This document shows, piece by piece, positions 29,401 through 39,396 of a DNA stretch of 64,000 nt. Below the pieces are notes generated by a model, which searched no databases, had not been told where the DNA came from, and was given only the letters and a program-made list of their open reading frames with translations. Source of the stretch: Bacteroidota bacterium (GTDB lineage Bacteria; Bacteroidota; Bacteroidia; AKYH767-A; 2013-40CM-41-45). The position numbers and the translations under genes are program-made. The stretch covers positions 186,001-250,000 of the forward strand of contig JADJFC010000002.1 in NCBI GenBank assembly GCA_016708785.1, written 5' to 3'. Positions within the stretch are counted from its first letter, which is position 1; the number at the start of each line of letters is the position of its first letter.

Positions 29401-32400
29401 ACCACTCTGGTCAATAGATTGAGTTTTGAAACCATATTGCCAATGCAGCCGGATGTGATTCAACGATCACGACGAACTTAACGTTATACGAACACTACAA
29501 CATCGACTCAAACACTTTCAATTTGTGATGGCGCGACACATACTTTACCTGATGGGCGACTGCAACCGTGACCGGTGTTTACACAAGTCATATTGCGAAT
29601 GCAGCCGGATGTGATTCAACGATCACAACAAACTTGACCGTTATTCCGAATACAACATCTACTCAAACACTTTCAATTTGCGATGGTGCGACACATACTC
29701 TTCCTGATGGAGCAACAGCAACTGTTACTGGAACATATGTTTCACATATTCCAAATGCTTCAGGATGTGATTCAACGATCACGACCAACTTAACGGTTAT
29801 TCCGAATACAACATCTACAAAAAACCTTTCAATTTGCGATGGAGCAAGTTCAACACTGCCTACGGAGAGCGGCGGCTACAGTACTGGAACTTATATTTCT
29901 CACATTTCAAATGCAGCAGGATGTGATTCAACGATCACGACGAACTTAACGGTTATTCCGAATACAACATCGACTCAAACACTTTCGATTTGTGATGGTG
30001 CAACCCATACACTTCCTGATGGCGCAACAGCAACCGGGACCGGAGTTTACACGAGTCACATTCCCAATGCTGCCGGATGTGATTCAACGATCACGACGAA
30101 CTTGACGGTCATTCCGAATACAACTCGACCAAACGCTTTCGATTTGTGATGGGCAACTACACTTCCTGACGGAGCAACAGCAACCGTGACTGGAGCTTAC
30201 CGCACATTGCCAATGCAGCGGATGTGATTCAACGATCACGACGAACTTGACGGTTATTCCGAATACGACTTCGACACAAACGCTATCGATTTGTGATGGT
30301 GCAACCCATACACTTCCTGACGGAGCTACTGCCACGGCGAGTGGTGTTTACACAAGTCATATTGCCAATGCAGCAGGATGTGATTCAACGATCACGACGA
30401 ACTTGACGGTTATTCCGAATACAACATCGACTCAAACGCTTTCGATTTGTGATGGCGCGACCCACACTTACCTGATGGCAACAGCAACCGTGACGGGTTT
30501 ACACAAGTCATATTGCAATGCAGCCGGATGTGATTCAACGATCACAACGAATTTGACGGTTATTCCGAATACAACATCGACTCAAACTGTTTCGATCTGT
30601 GATGGAGCGACACATACTTACCTGATGGCGCAACAGCAACGCAACTGGTGTTTACAAGTCATATCGCCAATGCAGCAGGATGTGATTCAACGATCACAAC
30701 GAACTTGACCGTTATTCCGAATACAACATCGACCAAACACTTTCAATTTGTGATGGCGCGACCATACATTGGGTGTTTACACAAGTCATATTGCCAATGC
30801 AGCCGGATGTGATTCAATGATCACGACGAACTTAACGGTTATTCCGAATACAACATCATCTCAGACACTTTCGATTTGTGATGGCGCTACGCATACTTTA
30901 CCTGATGGAGCAACTGCAACCGTTTCTGGTGTTTACACAAGTCATATCGCGAATGCAGCCGGATGTGATTCAACGATCACAACAAACTTGACCGTTATTC
31001 CGAATACAACATCGACTCAAACACTTTCAATTTGCGATGGTGCAACACATACACTTCCTGATGGAGCAACAGCAACTTGACGGAACCTATGTTTCGCATA
31101 TTCAAATGCAGCAGGCTGTGATTCAACGATCACAACGAACTTGACAGTTATTCCAAATACAACTTCACCAAACACTTTCAATCTGCGATGGAGCGACTCA
31201 TACACTTCCTGACGGAGCAACTGCGACGAAACTGGAACGTATATTTCTCACATTGCCAATGCAGCCGGATGTGATTCAACGATCACGACGAACTTAACGG
31301 TTATTCCGAATACGACTTCGACTCAGACGCTTTCGATTTGTAACGGCGCAACCCATACACTTCCTGATGGCGCGACAGCAACCGATCGGTGTTTACACGA
31401 GCCATATTGCCAATGCCGCAGGATGTGATTCAACGATCACGACGAACTTAACCGTTATTCCAAATACAACTTCGACTCAAACTCTGTCAATTTGTGATGG
31501 AGCAACACTTACACTTCCTGACGGAGCTACTGCTACTGTGACTGGAACATATACGAGTCATATTGCAAATGCAGCAGGATGTGATTCAACGATCACAACG
31601 AACTTGACGGTCATTCCGAATACAACATCGACTCAAACACTTTCAATCTGTGATGGCGCGACTCATACTTCCTGACGGAGCAACAGCAACGGTGAGTGGG
31701 AACATGTTTCCACATTGCAAATGCGGCCGGATGTGATTCAACGATCACGACGAACTTAACGGTTATTCCGAATACGACATCTACTCAGACGCTTTCGATC
31801 TGTGATGGTGCGACACATACATTGCCTGACGGCGCAACAGCAACTGTGACCGGTGTTTACACAAGTCATATCGCCAATGCAGCAGGATGTGATTCAACGA
31901 TCACGACGAACTTAACGGTTATTCCGAATACCACTTCGACTCAAACACTTTCAATTTGTGATGGGGCAACTCATACGCTTCCTGATGGAGCAACTGCAAC
32001 TGTTACTGGAACATATGTTTCTCATATTGCCAATGCAGCAGGATGTGATTCAACGATCACAACGAACTTAACGGTTATTCCGAATACAACTTCGACTCAA
32101 ACACTTTCGATCTGTGATGGTGCGACTCATACTTTACCTGATGGCGCAACAGCAACCGTGACTGGTGTTTACACAAGTCATATCACGAATGCAGCAGGAT
32201 GTGATTCAACGATCACAACAAACTTGACCGTTATTCCGAATACAACATCTACTCAAACACTTTCAATTTGCGATGGTGCGACACATACATTACCTGATGG
32301 TGCGACTGCAACTGTGAGTGGTGTTTACACAAGTCATATTGCCAATGCAGCAGGATGTGATTCAACGATCACGACGAACTTGACTGTTATTCCGAATACA

Positions 32401-35400
32401 ACTTCTACTCAAACACTTTCAATTTGCGATGGAGCGACGCATACACTTCCTGACGGAGCAACTGCGACGACAACTGGAACGTATATTTCTCACATTTCGA
32501 ATGCAGCCGGATGTGATTCAACGATCACGACGAACTTGACGGTCATTCCGAATACAACATCTACTCAAACACTTTCAATTTGTGATGGAGCGACTCATAT
32601 ACTTCCTGACGGAGCAACAGCAACGGTGAGTGGTGTTTACACAAACCATATTGCATGCAGGGATGTGATTCAACGGTCACGACGAACTTAACTGTTATTC
32701 CGAATACGACATCAATAAGAAACATTTCGATCTGCGCAGGGTCAAGTTCAACCTGCAGACGGAGTGGTGGTTTCTAGTACAGGAACTTATATTTCACATA
32801 TTCCAAATGCAGCCGGATGTGATTCAACGATCACGACGAACTTAACCGTTATTCCGAATACAACATCTACTCAAACACTTTCGATTTGTGATGGTGCGAC
32901 TCATACTTTACCAGACGGAGCGACTGCAACGACAACCGGAACGTATATTTCTCACATTTCAAATGCAGCAGGCTGTGATTCAACGATCACGACGAACTTA
33001 ACAGTTATTCCGAATACAACATCGACGCAAACGCTTTCAATCTGTGATGGTGCGACTCATACTTTACCTGACGGAGCAACAGCAACGGTGACCGGTGTTT
33101 ACACAAGTCATATTGCCAATGCAGCCGGATGTGATTCAACGATCACGACAAATTTAACTGTTATCCCGAATACGGCTTCGACTCAGACGCTTTCAATTTG
33201 CGATGGTGCGACTCATACACTTCCTGACGGAGCTTTTGCTACTGTGACCGGTGTTTACACAAGTCACATTGTCAATGCAGCAGGATGTGATTCAACGATC
33301 ACGACGAATTTGACAGTTATTCCGAATACGACTTCTACTCAAACACTTTCAATTTGCGATGGCGCGACTCATACACTTCCTGACGGAGCAACTGCGACGA
33401 CAACAGGAACGTATATTTCTCACATTTCGAACGCAGCAGGATGTGATTCAACGATCACAACGAACTTAACGGTCATTCCGAATACAACTTCTACTCTAAC
33501 ACTTTCGATTTGTGATGGCGCGACGCATACACTTCCTGATGGAGCAACTGCAACTGTTACTGGAACATATGTCTCTCACATTTCGAATGCAGCAGGATGT
33601 GATTCAACGATCACGACGAACTTAACGGTCATTCCGAATACAACATCTACTCAAACACTTTCAATTTGTGATGGAGCGACTCATACACTTCCTGACGGAG
33701 CAACTGCGACGACAACAGGAACGTATGTTTCTCACATTGCCAATGCAGCCGGATGTGATTCAACGATCACGACGAACTTAACGGTTATTCCGAATACAAC
33801 ATCGACTCAAACGCTATCGATTTGTGATGGAGCGACACATACACTTCCTGATGGAGCATCAGCGACGACAACTGGAACGTATGTCTCTCACATTTCAAAT
33901 GCTGCAGGATGTGATTCAACGATCACAACGAACTTAACAGTTATTCCGAATACAACTTCGACTCAAACGCTTTCGATTTGTGATGGAGCAACACATACAC
34001 TTCCTGACGGAGCAACAGCAACTGTTACTGGAACATATGTTTCACATATTCCAAATGCATCAGGATGTGATTCAACGATCACAACGAACTTGACTGTTAT
34101 TCCGAATACAACTTCATCTCAGACACTTTCGATTTGTGATGGCGCGACTCACACACTTCCTGACGGAGCGACTGCGACGACAACTGGTGTTTACACGAGT
34201 CATATTGCAAATGCAGCAGGATGTGATTCAACGATCACGACGAATTTGACAGTTATTCCGAATACAACTTCTACTCAAACACTTTCAATTTGTGATGGCG
34301 CGACTCATACTTTACCTGACGGAGCGACTGCTACTGTGAGTGGTGTTTACACAAGTCATATTGCCAACGCAGCGGGATGCGATTCAACGATCACGACGAA
34401 TTTAACGGTTATTCCGAATACAACTTCGACACAAACATTGTCAATTTGTGATGGTGCGACACATACACTTCCTGACGGAGCTTTTGCTACTGTGAGTGGT
34501 GTTTACACGAGTCATATTGCCAACGCAGCGGGATGCGATTCAACGATCACAACAAACTTGACCGTTATTCCCAATACAACATCGACTCAAACACTTTCAA
34601 TTTGTGATGGGGCAACTCATACACTTCCTGACGGAGCAACAGCAACCGTTAGTGGAACATATGTTTCACATATTTCAAATGCAGCGGGATGCGATTCAAC
34701 GATCACGACGAACTTAACGGTTATTCCGAATACGACATCAATAAGAAACATTTCGATCTGCGCAGGGTCAAGTTCAACTCTGCCAGACGGAGTGGTGGTT
34801 TCTAGTACAGGAACTTATATTTCACATATTCCAAATGCAGCAGGATGTGATTCAACGATCACGACGAACTTAACGGTTATTCCGAATACAACATCGACTC
34901 AAACGCTATCGATCTGTGATGGGGCAACGCATACACTTCCTGATGGCGCAACAGCAACCGTGACTGGTGTTTACACAAGCCATATTGCTAATGCAGCGGG
35001 ATGCGATTCAACGATCACGACGAACTTGACTGTTATTCCGAATACGACATCAATAAGAAACATTTCGATCTGCGCAGGGTCAAGTTCAATTCTGCCAGAC
35101 GGAGTGGTGGTTTCTAGTACAGGAACTTATATTTCACATATTCCAAATGCAGCAGGCTGTGATTCAACGATCACGACGAACTTGACTGTTATTCCGAATA
35201 CGACTTCGACTCAAACAGTGTCGATCTGTGATGGTGCAACGCATACACTTCCTGATGGCGCAACAGCAACCGTGACTGGTGTTTACACAAGTCATATCAC
35301 GAATGCAGCAGGATGTGATTCAATGATCACAACAAACTTAACGGTTATTCCGAATACGACTTCGACTCAGACGCTTTCGATTTGTGATGGAGCGACTCAC

Positions 35401-36453
35401 ACACTTCCTGACGGAGCGACTGCAACGACAACTGGTGTTTACACAAGCCATATTGCCAATGCAGCGGGATGTGATTCAACGATCACGACGTACTTGACAG
35501 TTGCTTTGAGCACTTCATCGACACAAACTGTTGCGATCTGTGATGGAAGTAATTATACATTACCTGATGGAGCGATTGTGTCGGCCGCGGGGACATATGT
35601 TTCTCATATTTCTAACGTAGATGGATGTGATTCAATGATCACAACCACACTTTCTGTTTATCAAAGTATCAGTTCTTCTCAGAATGCCTCAATTTGTTCC
35701 GGTAATACTTTTGTGTTACCTGATGGTTCAAGTGCTACAGCAGCCGGCATCTATACAAGTCATTTGGAAAGTGCATTTGGCTGCGATTCTATCGTAACTA
35801 CAACATTGACAATTATTCAAAATTCGACAGCAACTCAAAATGTGTCTATCTGTGATGGTGTATCGTATACTCTTCCTAGTGGAAATGTCGTTACTGCCCA
35901 AGGCATTTATGTAAGTCATCTTTTAAATGCAGAAGGATGTGATTCCACTATAACTACGAATCTGACTGTAATTCCAACGACTAGTTCTAGTCAGAGTATT
36001 ACTATTTGTAATGGAACATCTTATTCTTTACCTGATGGCGCTATTGCAACTTCTGCAGGTGTCTATACAAGCCATATTTTAAATGCTGGAGGATGTGATT
36101 CAACAATTACAACAACAATCACAGTTTCGCCAACAACAAGTTCTTCGGCAACGATTAGTATTTGCTCAGGCAATAACTATACATTGCCTGATGGAAATAC
36201 CGTTTCTACTAGTGGAACCTATCAGAGTATAATTTCCAACTCGTCAGGTTGTGACAGTGTTATCACTACTATGTTAAATGTGATCACGAACTCTACTAGT
36301 ACAAGGAACTTCACTATCTGCGCAGGTGATCCTGTTTCGTTACCTGATAACTCTACTGTTTATCCAATTGTAACAGGAAACTATATAACTACACTAGCAA
36401 ATGGAAATTACCTGGGATGCGATAGTGTTATTACAACTCATGTCACAGTAAAA
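23792..36453 (+). repeat. Tandem array of 156-bp (52-residue) coding repeats, about 75 near-identical and 6 diverged copies
   Basis: Counting the GCDS landmark gives about 75 near-identical units between 23792 and ~35510. The span divided by 156 bp gives the same number. About six diverged units follow to ~36453 (GCDSMITTTLSV, GCDSIVTTTLTI and so on). The consensus protein unit runs from TTSTQTLSICDG to CDSTITTNLTVIPN. A distinct variant (SIRNISICAGSSSTLPDG) recurs at ~24425, 26613, 32715, 34741 and 35053. Copies differ mostly at synonymous third positions. Between ~26340 and ~32760 many copies contain small deletions or scrambled stretches. Confidence 0.95.
26325..32691 (+). CDS. Giant T9SS surface protein, central repeat block with many frame breaks
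   Basis: About forty 52-residue repeats continue here, but the frame changes at least ten times. The coherent pieces are 26325-27671, 27619-28068, 28096-28353, 28328-28903, 28990-29325, 29568-30149, 30247-30708, 30769-31080, 31367-31675 and 31696-32691. Breaks are small deletions (for example lost bases in ACACTTACCTGATG-like words at ~30475 and ~30615) and nonsense patches at ~28035-28095, ~29262-29300 and ~29400-29425. None introduces sequence resembling a mobile element. Because flanking repeats are intact, I treat this as one gene whose repeat core was poorly resolved in assembly rather than as ten genes. Confidence 0.6.
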
Positions 36454-38667
36454 TCTTTGCCTACACTTGTTACAAATGTTACCCAGATCAGATGCTTTGG
36501 TGGTACAGCGGGTGTTGCACTAACTCCAACTGGTGGTTTGCCTCCTTATGTATCTAATTCGCAAACTTCAACAGGTTTGACGCAAGGAGATTATTTATAC
36601 ACAATAACCGATGCAAACGGATGTATTGATTCTGCCTTGGTTACTATCAATCCGGCTCCAAATCAATTGTCACTTACTGCAACACCAAATCAGATCCAAT
36701 GTTATAATGGAAGAGGTAGTGTTACACTTACTGCTAATGGTGGAACTGCTCCTTATATTTACGGAGGTGCTTCAAGAATTAATCTTACAGCAGGAACATA
36801 TAATTATAGTGTAATCGATTTTAATGGCTGTACAGCGAATGCCTCTGCAGTAATTACTCCCTCACCAACACGTGTAACCGGTACTATGGTAACGACTCCT
36901 TCTAGTTGTGTAGCCAATACGGGTACTGCAAAAGTAACTCCTGCTGGTGGTGTTGCTCCTTATAGCTTTACATGGAATACGAATCCTGTTCAGACTACAA
37001 ATATGGCTGTTGGTTTAACAGCAGGCACTTATGTAGTAACAGTTTCAGATGCTAATGGTTGTACATTAAACGTAACTGCCGTAGTCGCAAATCCTTCGCT
37101 TCCTCGAGTTATAGTAACAGGTATCCTGGCTTATTGTCAGGGAGCTTCAACAACATTGTGCGCATCTGCAGGTATGACATCTTACCTATGGAGTAATGGC
37201 GATACAACTCAATGCTCGCAAATATCAACTGCCGGGACCTATACTGTTACAGGAACCAATTTGGCGGGTTGCTCTGCAACTGCTACCATAAATGTTACTC
37301 AAAGTAGTAATCCAATTGTTTCAATAACCGGAAATGATTACATCTGCCCGGGAAGCGCAACAACTTTAACAGCAACGACCGGCTATACATACAAATGGAG
37401 TAATAATTCAACACAAAGATTTATTTCTGTCAGACTAGGTGGTGTATATACTGTTACGGCAAAAAATGCTGCGGGGTGCTCAAGTACTGCAAGCAAAACT
37501 GTTTCAGCGCCAATGAAGGCAACGGTAAAAGGAACAGCAGGTACTTGTGCAAATGGTTACCAGGGCTCTGCTGCAACGACTGTAACTGGTGGTGTCTTAC
37601 CTTATACTTACCTATGGAGTAATGGTGCTACTACAGCTAATTTAACCGGATTAAGAGCAGGTGCAGTTTCAGTTAGAGTGACTGATGCCAAAGGTTGTAT
37701 GTCTGTGCTCTCAACAAATATTGCGATTACGAAAGCTGCTGCTGATTACAGCAGGATAACTGCAGGATTCAATAACAATGATATTCCTTTAGGCAGAAGT
37801 ATTTGGTTTAGTGCAGTCGTTAACGTGAATTACACAGGTACTTATCCTCTTACATTGAGTTTTACAGATCAGAATATTGCCAGTTCAAGGTTCAATCTCA
37901 ATCCAAAAATTGCAAAATTGATCATCACAGATACTGTTACTCAAGCGACAACCTCATTTACTGGTACTGAATGGTTGACAATCGCACCACCGAATATTAA
38001 TGGTAATTATTTTATTTCCGGATATTCTCATCTGGTACCAAGCACCATACTTCGTAATCTTTCTGCAATAACATGGAAAGGTGTCTGGACGGCAAGTCGA
38101 CCGGGAGTAACTACACTTCAGTGGAAATGGAGCGCTGCAGTTTATTCAACATTTAGTACAGATCTAACAACTCTCGGTGTAAAAGCTGCCGATGGTGATA
38201 CAACAACTATTTATGCCAACACTGATCCTGCAGGAAGTCCTGAAAATTATAAGTTATTTGTAATTGCTGGTGGAAGAGGATTAGGAAATGGTGATTATGT
38301 CGGAACTTATTCTGGCCCTATTGCAAGAATTCCTTGTACAAATGTAAATTTTGGAGGTGGTTCTGTACGTATGGCTAGTGAAACACCGGATGAAGAAGAA
38401 AACGATTTTGTAATAAAAGCATATCCTAATCCATTCTCATCGAAAACTACAATCGAATTTATGTCACCTGAATATTCGGGAATGACCTCTGTTGAAGTTT
38501 ACTCTATGTCGGGTAGTAAAATTGCTTCACTCTACAATGGAACAATCGAAGCAGGTGCAAATTATAGTGTTGAATTTAATGCTGAAGATATTCCGGACGG
38601 AATTTATATATACAGAATTGCAAATAACAGTAAGGTGATTAATGGTCGATTAATTTTAGTAAAATAA
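32764..38667 (+). CDS. Giant T9SS surface protein, C-terminal part: repeats, SprB-like domains, type A sorting domain
   Basis: 1,967 residues, intact. It opens inside a repeat (the upstream frame break removed the true start) and contains about 18 near-identical repeats, then six diverged ones. Three SprB-like repeats follow (~36460-37100; IRCFGGTAGVALTPTGGLPPY, IQCYNGRGSVTLTANGGTAPY and a third with TAKVTPAGGVAPYSF). Then come two cysteine-bounded beta modules (LCASAGMTSYLWSNGD, ICPGSATTLTATTGYTYKWS), another SprB-like unit, and a ~200-residue unassigned domain (~37740-38340). The last ~85 residues are a T9SS type A sorting signal (AYPNPFSSKTTIEF to NGRLILVK). Export by T9SS and surface anchoring follow from this. 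A strong terminator lies 35 bp downstream. Confidence 0.85.
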   Translation: MVVSSTGTYISHIPNAAGCDSTITTNLTVIPNTTSTQTLSICDGATHTLPDGATATTTGTYISHISNAAGCDSTITTNLTVIPNTTSTQTLSICDGATHTLPDGATATVTGVYTSHIANAAGCDSTITTNLTVIPNTASTQTLSICDGATHTLPDGAFATVTGVYTSHIVNAAGCDSTITTNLTVIPNTTSTQTLSICDGATHTLPDGATATTTGTYISHISNAAGCDSTITTNLTVIPNTTSTLTLSICDGATHTLPDGATATVTGTYVSHISNAAGCDSTITTNLTVIPNTTSTQTLSICDGATHTLPDGATATTTGTYVSHIANAAGCDSTITTNLTVIPNTTSTQTLSICDGATHTLPDGASATTTGTYVSHISNAAGCDSTITTNLTVIPNTTSTQTLSICDGATHTLPDGATATVTGTYVSHIPNASGCDSTITTNLTVIPNTTSSQTLSICDGATHTLPDGATATTTGVYTSHIANAAGCDSTITTNLTVIPNTTSTQTLSICDGATHTLPDGATATVSGVYTSHIANAAGCDSTITTNLTVIPNTTSTQTLSICDGATHTLPDGAFATVSGVYTSHIANAAGCDSTITTNLTVIPNTTSTQTLSICDGATHTLPDGATATVSGTYVSHISNAAGCDSTITTNLTVIPNTTSIRNISICAGSSSTLPDGVVVSSTGTYISHIPNAAGCDSTITTNLTVIPNTTSTQTLSICDGATHTLPDGATATVTGVYTSHIANAAGCDSTITTNLTVIPNTTSIRNISICAGSSSILPDGVVVSSTGTYISHIPNAAGCDSTITTNLTVIPNTTSTQTVSICDGATHTLPDGATATVTGVYTSHITNAAGCDSMITTNLTVIPNTTSTQTLSICDGATHTLPDGATATTTGVYTSHIANAAGCDSTITTYLTVALSTSSTQTVAICDGSNYTLPDGAIVSAAGTYVSHISNVDGCDSMITTTLSVYQSISSSQNASICSGNTFVLPDGSSATAAGIYTSHLESAFGCDSIVTTTLTIIQNSTATQNVSICDGVSYTLPSGNVVTAQGIYVSHLLNAEGCDSTITTNLTVIPTTSSSQSITICNGTSYSLPDGAIATSAGVYTSHILNAGGCDSTITTTITVSPTTSSSATISICSGNNYTLPDGNTVSTSGTYQSIISNSSGCDSVITTMLNVITNSTSTRNFTICAGDPVSLPDNSTVYPIVTGNYITTLANGNYLGCDSVITTHVTVKSLPTLVTNVTQIRCFGGTAGVALTPTGGLPPYVSNSQTSTGLTQGDYLYTITDANGCIDSALVTINPAPNQLSLTATPNQIQCYNGRGSVTLTANGGTAPYIYGGASRINLTAGTYNYSVIDFNGCTANASAVITPSPTRVTGTMVTTPSSCVANTGTAKVTPAGGVAPYSFTWNTNPVQTTNMAVGLTAGTYVVTVSDANGCTLNVTAVVANPSLPRVIVTGILAYCQGASTTLCASAGMTSYLWSNGDTTQCSQISTAGTYTVTGTNLAGCSATATINVTQSSNPIVSITGNDYICPGSATTLTATTGYTYKWSNNSTQRFISVRLGGVYTVTAKNAAGCSSTASKTVSAPMKATVKGTAGTCANGYQGSAATTVTGGVLPYTYLWSNGATTANLTGLRAGAVSVRVTDAKGCMSVLSTNIAITKAAADYSRITAGFNNNDIPLGRSIWFSAVVNVNYTGTYPLTLSFTDQNIASSRFNLNPKIAKLIITDTVTQATTSFTGTEWLTIAPPNINGNYFISGYSHLVPSTILRNLSAITWKGVWTASRPGVTTLQWKWSAAVYSTFSTDLTTLGVKAADGDTTTIYANTDPAGSPENYKLFVIAGGRGLGNGDYVGTYSGPIARIPCTNVNFGGGSVRMASETPDEEENDFVIKAYPNPFSSKTTIEFMSPEYSGMTSVEVYSMSGSKIASLYNGTIEAGANYSVEFNAEDIPDGIYIYRIANNSKVINGRLILVK

Positions 38668-38701
38668 TTAATTCTTATTTTATTAATTGAATTTGGATGC
38701 T

Positions 38702-38732
38702 AAGGCCCTTTCATAATGGAAGGGCCTTTTTT
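38702..38732 (+). terminator. Strong rho-independent terminator of the giant surface protein gene
   Basis: AAGGCCCTTTC/GGAAGGGCCTT stem with ATAAT loop and a T6 tail. Confidence 0.85.
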
Positions 38733-38874
38733 AATTTTATGCGATGGAAATGATGAAAAAAGTTTTACCGCACTAATTTATCCTTTTGTCGCAAGTTCAA
38801 AAGTTTGAATCCTGTTGAGTACTTTTTTTTAAAATAGTTGTGTATCATTGTTAAACCTAATTGTCAAATTTTAA

Positions 38875-39300
38875 ATGAAGTGGTTTAATAGCTTAGCAAC
38901 AGCATTGTTTCATCTTAGTGTATGGCTGATCTTCCTGCCTTTGCTTTTATTTCTTCTATTCAAAAATGTACCATATTCAAGTTACATTTTGAATTCAGAG
39001 GAAGATAAAATAGTTCTAACTGTATTGGTTGGATTAGTTGGAATAATTAATTCCGGAATCTTAGTCCCTCGATTGCTTTACATCAGAAAACACAAATTTT
39101 ATTTTATTACGGCATTTCTTTTAATATTTCTTAGCGCTATTTTCGACTTTACTATTTCATCGGCAATTAGTCCGGTGATAAATTATATAGAGTCAATTTC
39201 ATGGACAAGGATTACTGCATTATCTGCAGCACTCGTCTTAAGCACTAGTATCCGTATTATCCACGATCAAAATAAAAACGAAAAAATATTCCAAGATTGA
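38875..39300 (+). CDS. Small multi-pass membrane protein, unknown function
   Basis: 141 residues with four predicted transmembrane segments (about residues 8-28, 46-66, 77-97 and 110-126) and a short charged C-terminal tail (HDQNKNEKIFQD). No family recognised. It stands alone between two terminators, 207 bp after the giant surface-protein gene and convergent with preA. An ATG start and no overlap with other coding sequence support it as a real gene. Confidence 0.6.
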   Translation: MKWFNSLATALFHLSVWLIFLPLLLFLLFKNVPYSSYILNSEEDKIVLTVLVGLVGIINSGILVPRLLYIRKHKFYFITAFLLIFLSAIFDFTISSAISPVINYIESISWTRITALSAALVLSTSIRIIHDQNKNEKIFQD

Positions 39301-39354
39301 TATCATGAATCGTTGAACAATATTAATGTTGATTGTTAGTCTATTAGGTTAATT

Positions 39355-39396
39355 AAAAAATCCAATCACCGGGTAGGTTGATTGGATTTTTTTTTC
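39355..39396. terminator. Bidirectional terminator between convergent genes
   Basis: A-run, TCCAATCA, loop, TGATTGGA, T-run. It serves the small membrane protein on the plus strand and preA on the minus strand; the preA stop codon touches its right edge. Confidence 0.8.

Noticed and set aside
29395..29430. Foreign-looking patch in a repeat unit (possible insertion element)
   Set aside because: Only ~20 bp do not match the repeat, with no terminal inverted repeats, target duplication or transposase; more like a consensus error.
22924..31220. Minus-strand ORFs opposite the repeat array
   Set aside because: They mirror the periodic plus-strand coding sequence, recur with the repeat period and have no family features; antisense shadows.
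23792..36453. Possible CRISPR-like array
   Set aside because: Units are contiguous 156-bp coding repeats in frame with a signal peptide and sorting domain, with no spacers and no cas genes.
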